Of a DNA stretch of 64,000 nt, positions 57,883 through 64,000 are shown piece after piece. Both the position numbers and the translations under genes were made by a program. Source of the stretch: Paraniabella hibiscisoli (GTDB taxonomy: Bacteria; Bacteroidota; Bacteroidia; Chitinophagales; Chitinophagaceae); contig NZ_JAKWBK010000001.1 of the NCBI RefSeq assembly GCF_022512515.1, positions 930,001 through 994,000 on the forward strand, in the 5' to 3' direction. The notes under the pieces were generated by a model. That model was not told where the DNA came from. It made no database searches and was given only the letters and a program-made list of their open reading frames with translations. The number at the start of each line of letters is the position of its first letter. Within the stretch, counting starts at the first letter, position 1.

Positions 57883-58929
57883 TTGGACTCCATTAATCAA
57901 TCAACCGTAGCAAATGGTTTTCATCATTTGCAGGCCGCTCATTGCGAAAACGGTGTAACTACTGCTTTATTAAAACATTACGGTGTTCATAAATTAACTG
58001 AGCCAATGGCTTTTGGTATCGGCTCCGGGCTGTTCTATATTCAACTGCCTTTTATGAAGGTAAATGGCGGTCCTGCTATTTCCTTCAGAACCATGCCGGG
58101 TCTTATTTTTAAAAGAACCTGCAAAGCGCTGGGCATTCCGGTAACCCGCAAAAAATATGTATCCCCTCAAAAAGCCATGCAGGAGCTGGATGAACGCCTT
58201 ATTGCAGGTAAACCAACCGCCTGCCAGGTGGGTGTTTTTTACCTGACTTACTTCCCTAAAGAATATCGCTTTCATTTTAATGCGCATAATTTAATTGTGG
58301 TGGATAAACAGGGCGATGATTATATTATCAGTGATCCCATTATGGAAACCCTGGTTACTATGAACAGTTATGAACTGCAGCGGGTACGTTTTGCCAAAGG
58401 CGCATTTGCACCGCGTGGTCAAATGTACTACCCGGGCGATCATCTTAACGAGGCTACCGACGAGCAGATCCGCAACGGCATTATTTCCGGTATTAAGCGT
58501 AATTGCCGCGATATGCTGATGATCCCCGGTTCCTTTGGAGGGGCAAAGGGCATTGCTTATACCGGCAGAAATATTAAAAAATGGAAGGATAAATTAGGCG
58601 ATGATAAAGCCCGCGGCTACCTGGCGCAGCTGGTAAGAATGCAGGAAGAAATTGGTACGGGCGGCGGTGGATTCCGTTTTATTTACGGCGCGTTTCTGCA
58701 GCAGGCACATGCTTACCTGCCTATGGACGAGTTGTTGCAGATATCTCAGCAAATAACGACTACAGGTGACAAATGGCGCGATGCGGCCATCCAGGCTTCA
58801 GGCATTTATAAAGGGCGGCTGGGTACGCAGGCAGACTACGACAACATGGGAGATCGCCTGATTGAGATTTCGCAGCTGGAAACAAAAGCTTTTAAACAAT
58901 TGAAAGAAGCCATTAAAAAGGCCAAATAA
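57883..58929 (+). CDS. BtrH N-terminal fold / DUF4872 protein
   Basis: 348 aa, intact; start TTG at 57883. N-terminal papain-like (C39/BtrH) fold with candidate Cys in HLQAAHCENGVTTALLKHYG, then FGIGSGLFYIQLPFM, and the likely His-Asp pair in FHFNAHNLIVVDKQGDDYII. C-terminal DUF4872-like helical part (about 190-348). BtrH in butirosin synthesis transfers an acyl chain from a carrier protein; others are cysteine peptidases. No carrier protein, NRPS or ABC exporter is nearby. A perfect 12-bp terminator follows. Confidence 0.83.
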   Translation: MDSINQSTVANGFHHLQAAHCENGVTTALLKHYGVHKLTEPMAFGIGSGLFYIQLPFMKVNGGPAISFRTMPGLIFKRTCKALGIPVTRKKYVSPQKAMQELDERLIAGKPTACQVGVFYLTYFPKEYRFHFNAHNLIVVDKQGDDYIISDPIMETLVTMNSYELQRVRFAKGAFAPRGQMYYPGDHLNEATDEQIRNGIISGIKRNCRDMLMIPGSFGGAKGIAYTGRNIKKWKDKLGDDKARGYLAQLVRMQEEIGTGGGGFRFIYGAFLQQAHAYLPMDELLQISQQITTTGDKWRDAAIQASGIYKGRLGTQADYDNMGDRLIEISQLETKAFKQLKEAIKKAK

Positions 58930-58944
58930 ACATTAATGTCAGCG

Positions 58945-58982
58945 AAGCCTGCCTTAAGTTTGATCAAGCATAAGGCAGGCTT
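58945..58982 (+). terminator. terminator of the BtrH-fold gene
   Basis: Perfect 12-bp stem AAGCCTGCCTTA/TAAGGCAGGCTT with a 14-nt loop, followed by TTTT. Confidence 0.85.
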
Positions 58983-59004
58983 TTTATGTCCAATTTATAA
59001 GATG

Positions 59005-60456
59005 TTACCAGCTTCCGCCAGCGCCACCGCCGCCGCTACGTCCGCCACCCCAGCTACCACTACTGCCTGATGAGCTGCTGCGGGAGCCACCAGAACCCGA
59101 GGAAGAGCTTTTTTGTAACTTAGGTAAGATAACAGTGCCGAACGATTGCTTATAGTTACAAAAAGTACAGTCCTGCATTTTTTCGCCCAGGCCCGATGAG
59201 CTATAGGTAGCAGCTGTGATTGTTTTGGTATACACTTTATTAAGCGTTCGGTTCTTACATTTGGGACAATCCTCATAACGCCTGTGTTTTCTGCCCTTCC
59301 ATTTTATTAGCTTGATGGAAGCATCATCCAGGTGTTGCCATATTTCATAGGTAACGGATTTTATTTTTTCTTCCTGTAGCTGTCCCTGGCTAAGGTAAGC
59401 AGTTATGCCCTTAATTTCATCGCGATTGATTCTGACCCATTTGCCGGAATGGTCAGGAGGTTGTAAACGCAGTTTTAACCGGCTTTTTCTTCTGAGATAC
59501 CCTATAAAAAAATGAGCAACAAGGGGCAAACCAATACTATTATCCAATATCTTTTTCAAATTGCCCCAATGCATTTACAATATTTTCTTCGTCTTTATAA
59601 GCATTGACAATATTGTTTCGCTGACCAATGTATTTGAACAGGATAAAGATGGAGCCCAAAAACAACGCAATCCAGGGCAATGCCGATATGGTGACTAATC
59701 GTTCTATATCGATCTCCAGAAATGCGATAACGAAGAAGCCCACGAAAACAATAACAAATACAAGGGCGCAGCCTCCTGCTATGGCTTTAGCGTCTTTATT
59801 TTTGGCTGACGGAGGTATATGCTTTTTGAAAGAAGATAACCAATAAAAGATAGCCATAAAAACAAGAATGACTGCACCTGCGGATAATAACTGATCGCTG
59901 TTCTTATACCAAAAAGAGTTCTGCTCTGCTTCTACCTTTAATTCTTTTATGACTTCCGGGTTTTGCAACACATTTTTAATAGCATTCATAGCGTCAACAA
60001 GGCCACCTCCATAGTCTCCCTGTTTAAACTTAGGTGCCAGGTAGCGTTCGCCAATCGTGCTTAGGGCTACGTCAGGCAGGGATCCTTCCATTCCATAACC
60101 GGTAATAAACTGGTACTTGCGCCGGTCGCGGGCTATAAATACCAACAGGCCATTGTTGTTGCGGCTTTGCCAATACCCCAGTGATTAAACAGGTCATAAG
60201 CAAAGTCGAAGTCGCTGCTGCCCTCAAAATCATCAACAGCAACAATCGCTACTTCGGCAGAACTCTGCTGCTCAATATCTACGCATATCCTGTTAAGTAT
60301 ATCAACAGTAGTTAACCCCAGAATGCCGTTGGGGTCGCTCACAAAAGAGTTTTGTCCCTGCTTTTTAGGATCGGGAACTGTTTCAATAGTATATTGACAA
60401 AAACCACTGATCGCAATCAGCAGGCAGAGGATAGCTAAAAACTTATGTTTAGTCAT
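59005..60456 (-). CDS. TPM-domain (YgcG-type) membrane protein with zinc ribbon and Gly-Ser tail
   Basis: Repaired length is about 484 aa. Signal peptide (MTKHKFLAILCLLIAISGFC), TPM domain (about 25-185, YTIETVPDPKKQGQNSFVSD and SSAEVAIVAVDDFEGSSDFD), four membrane helices (e.g. LLSAGAVILVFMAIFYWL, GGCALVFVIVFVGFFVIAFL), then a cytosolic part with CxxC pairs (YEDCPKCKNRT and QDCTFCNYK) that form a zinc ribbon, and a Ser-Gly tail ending GGGGAGGSW. Three lost bases (near 60142, 59549 and 59509) split it. The last two lie in a helix that becomes IIVLVCPLLLIFFIGYL only after repair. Bacterial TPM proteins are linked to membrane-protein quality control, not proven phosphatases. Confidence 0.87.
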
Positions 60457-60557
60457 AATGATACATACTGCTCAAAGAAGGCACAATTTATTATTTTTAA
60501 CGGATTGAACCGGTCCCGATCCACAAACACAATAATAACAACTGAATTTATCCCTAC

Positions 60558-61624
60558 ATGAAAAAAATATTTGCGCTATTATTTATACTATGTGCTGTTA
60601 AGAGCTTTGCTCAGAATAAACTTACAGAAGAGGTTGCCGCCCGGTTAAGCCGGTTGCCTTTACACTGTATTCCTACAGAATTTCCAAATAAAACATCTCA
60701 CTTAAGTGATGGACCAGATGATGCGCGATTATTACCTCACGAGCTGCATCCCGTATTTTACGGGTGCCTGGACTGGCATAGCAGTGTGCACGGGCACTGG
60801 ATGCTGGTGAGGCTGCTGAAACAATTCCCCCAACTCGCCGATAGGGACAGCATTATACAGGTTTTAGAACAATCGTTTCAAAAAGATAAAATGGAGCAGG
60901 AAGCGGTTTATTTTGGCAAATACACTGCTTCTAAAGGGTACGAAAGAACCTACGGCTGGGCCTGGCTGCTGAAGCTAGACGAAGAGCTATTGACCTGGAA
61001 TGATCCGCTGGGAAAGAAATGGCACGAGGCTATGCAGCCCCTGACACAAAAGATAGAAGTGTTATGGAAGGATTTTTACCCAAACAAACCTACCCCAACC
61101 GAACCGGCGTACATGGCAATACGGCATTCGGACTTTGCTTTGCACTAGATTGGGCCCGAGCTAAAAGAGACACTGCTTTTGAACGGCTGATCGTTCAACG
61201 TTCCAAACATTTTTATTTAAATAATAAAAATATACCTGCTCACCTGGAACCTGATGGCGCTGATTTTTTCTCTCCCAGCCTGATGGCTGCAGACCTGATG
61301 CAAAGGATCTTATCACCAACAGCCTTTGCAAAATGGCTGGATACTTATTATAGTGCTGCAGGGATTCAACGGATCTGTAAGGCTCCTACGATCAGCGACC
61401 GGAACGACTACCAGATCGTGCACCTGGACGGGCTTAGCTTTAGCAGGGCCTGGTGTATGAAGGGTATTGCTCAAAAGTTGCCTGCGGGTCACCGATACAA
61501 AGCGCTATTTAAAAATACGGCGCAACAGTTCCTTAATGAATCCTTGCCTAAAATATTCAGCGGAGGTTATGGAGGAGAACACTGGCTGGCGTCTTTTGCC
61601 GTATATGCACTGGCTGTGCGATAA
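60558..61624 (+). CDS. secreted DUF2891 protein
   Basis: Repaired length is about 355 aa. Signal peptide MKKIFALLFILCAVKSFAQ. Conserved DUF2891 stretches: LHPVFYGCLDWHSSVHGHWM, ERTYGWAWLLKLDEEL, HGNTAFGLCFALDWAR and PHLEPDGADFFSPSLMAADLM-like (observed AHLEPDGADFFSPSL). The alpha/alpha-toroid pattern with Trp-His pairs suggests a carbohydrate-related enzyme, but no activity is known. The A-run near 61081-61083 is one base short. It is divergent from the TPM gene and converges with katG. Confidence 0.88.
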
Positions 61625-61640
61625 TACGCTCACGAAAAAA

Positions 61641-61664
61641 GCCGCAGCAGAAATCTGCTACGGC
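61641..61664 (-). terminator. terminator of katG
   Basis: Hairpin GCCGCAGCAG/CTGCTACGGC (one mismatch), followed on the minus strand by TTTTTT, 25 bases after the katG stop. Confidence 0.8.
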
Positions 61665-61689
61665 CTGTCATAAACATCGAGAGTGTTTC

Positions 61690-64000
<2,311 letters not shown>

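Overview
The window reads as a chromosomal segment of a Bacteroidota bacterium, most likely of the Chitinophagaceae. The evidence is a TonB-dependent receptor followed by a DUF5689 lipoprotein, families largely confined to Bacteroidota (DUF5686, DUF4834, DUF5689), a 7TMR-DISM sensor kinase, LytS/LytTR signalling, and promoters with the phylum-specific -7 element TAnnTTTG and a TTG/TTTG element 19-20 nt upstream. There are 56 protein genes that I can support. I see no tRNA, rRNA, prophage or CRISPR array.

Layout. 1-7.5 kb: a DUF1835 gene cut by the left edge, a PpiC/SurA-like periplasmic foldase and the rimP-nusA-infB operon, whose leader carries a terminator-like hairpin. 7.2-8.4 kb: small genes, including a MerC-domain membrane protein with a palindromic operator inside its promoter. 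8.4-14.5 kb: a signalling block of two single-domain response regulators, a REC-histidine kinase, a 7TMR-DISM histidine kinase, an autoinducer-synthase-like GNAT acyltransferase and an E1/ThiF-like adenylating protein. 14.5-25.6 kb: topoisomerase IB, a GlxA-type AraC regulator, a polysaccharide flippase, a type-1 periplasmic binding protein preceded by a structured leader, guaA, a DUF2807 lipoprotein, a SelW-like protein and a LytS/LytTR pair. 25.7-35.8 kb: guaB, zwf, a DUF5686 outer-membrane protein, a YugP zinc peptidase, radA, comF and a glutathione peroxidase.

35.9-37.8 kb holds the most unusual DNA: an IS200-like REP-associated tyrosine transposase (RAYT) next to about 1.4 kb of hairpin repeats, including a 143-bp tandem array. 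From 37.9 kb: gnd, an amidohydrolase, then an endonuclease/exonuclease/phosphatase, a TonB receptor and a DUF5689 lipoprotein that look like one nutrient-acquisition locus. From 47 kb: an OM porin-like protein, a DMT exporter, lpxH, a stress block (DUF2383, a YciF-like protein with a histone-H1-like tail, cold-shock, RRM proteins), a desaturase, a BtrH-fold protein with a small partner, a TPM protein, DUF2891 and katG at the right edge.

Quality warning. 31 of the 56 genes, including essential ones (infB, nusA, guaA, guaB), are split in the raw sequence. Nearly every split that I traced is repaired by restoring one base to a homopolymer run of 3-8 nt. This is the signature of uncorrected sequencing errors, not of gene decay. 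I therefore annotate these loci as single genes across the splits and give the repaired lengths.
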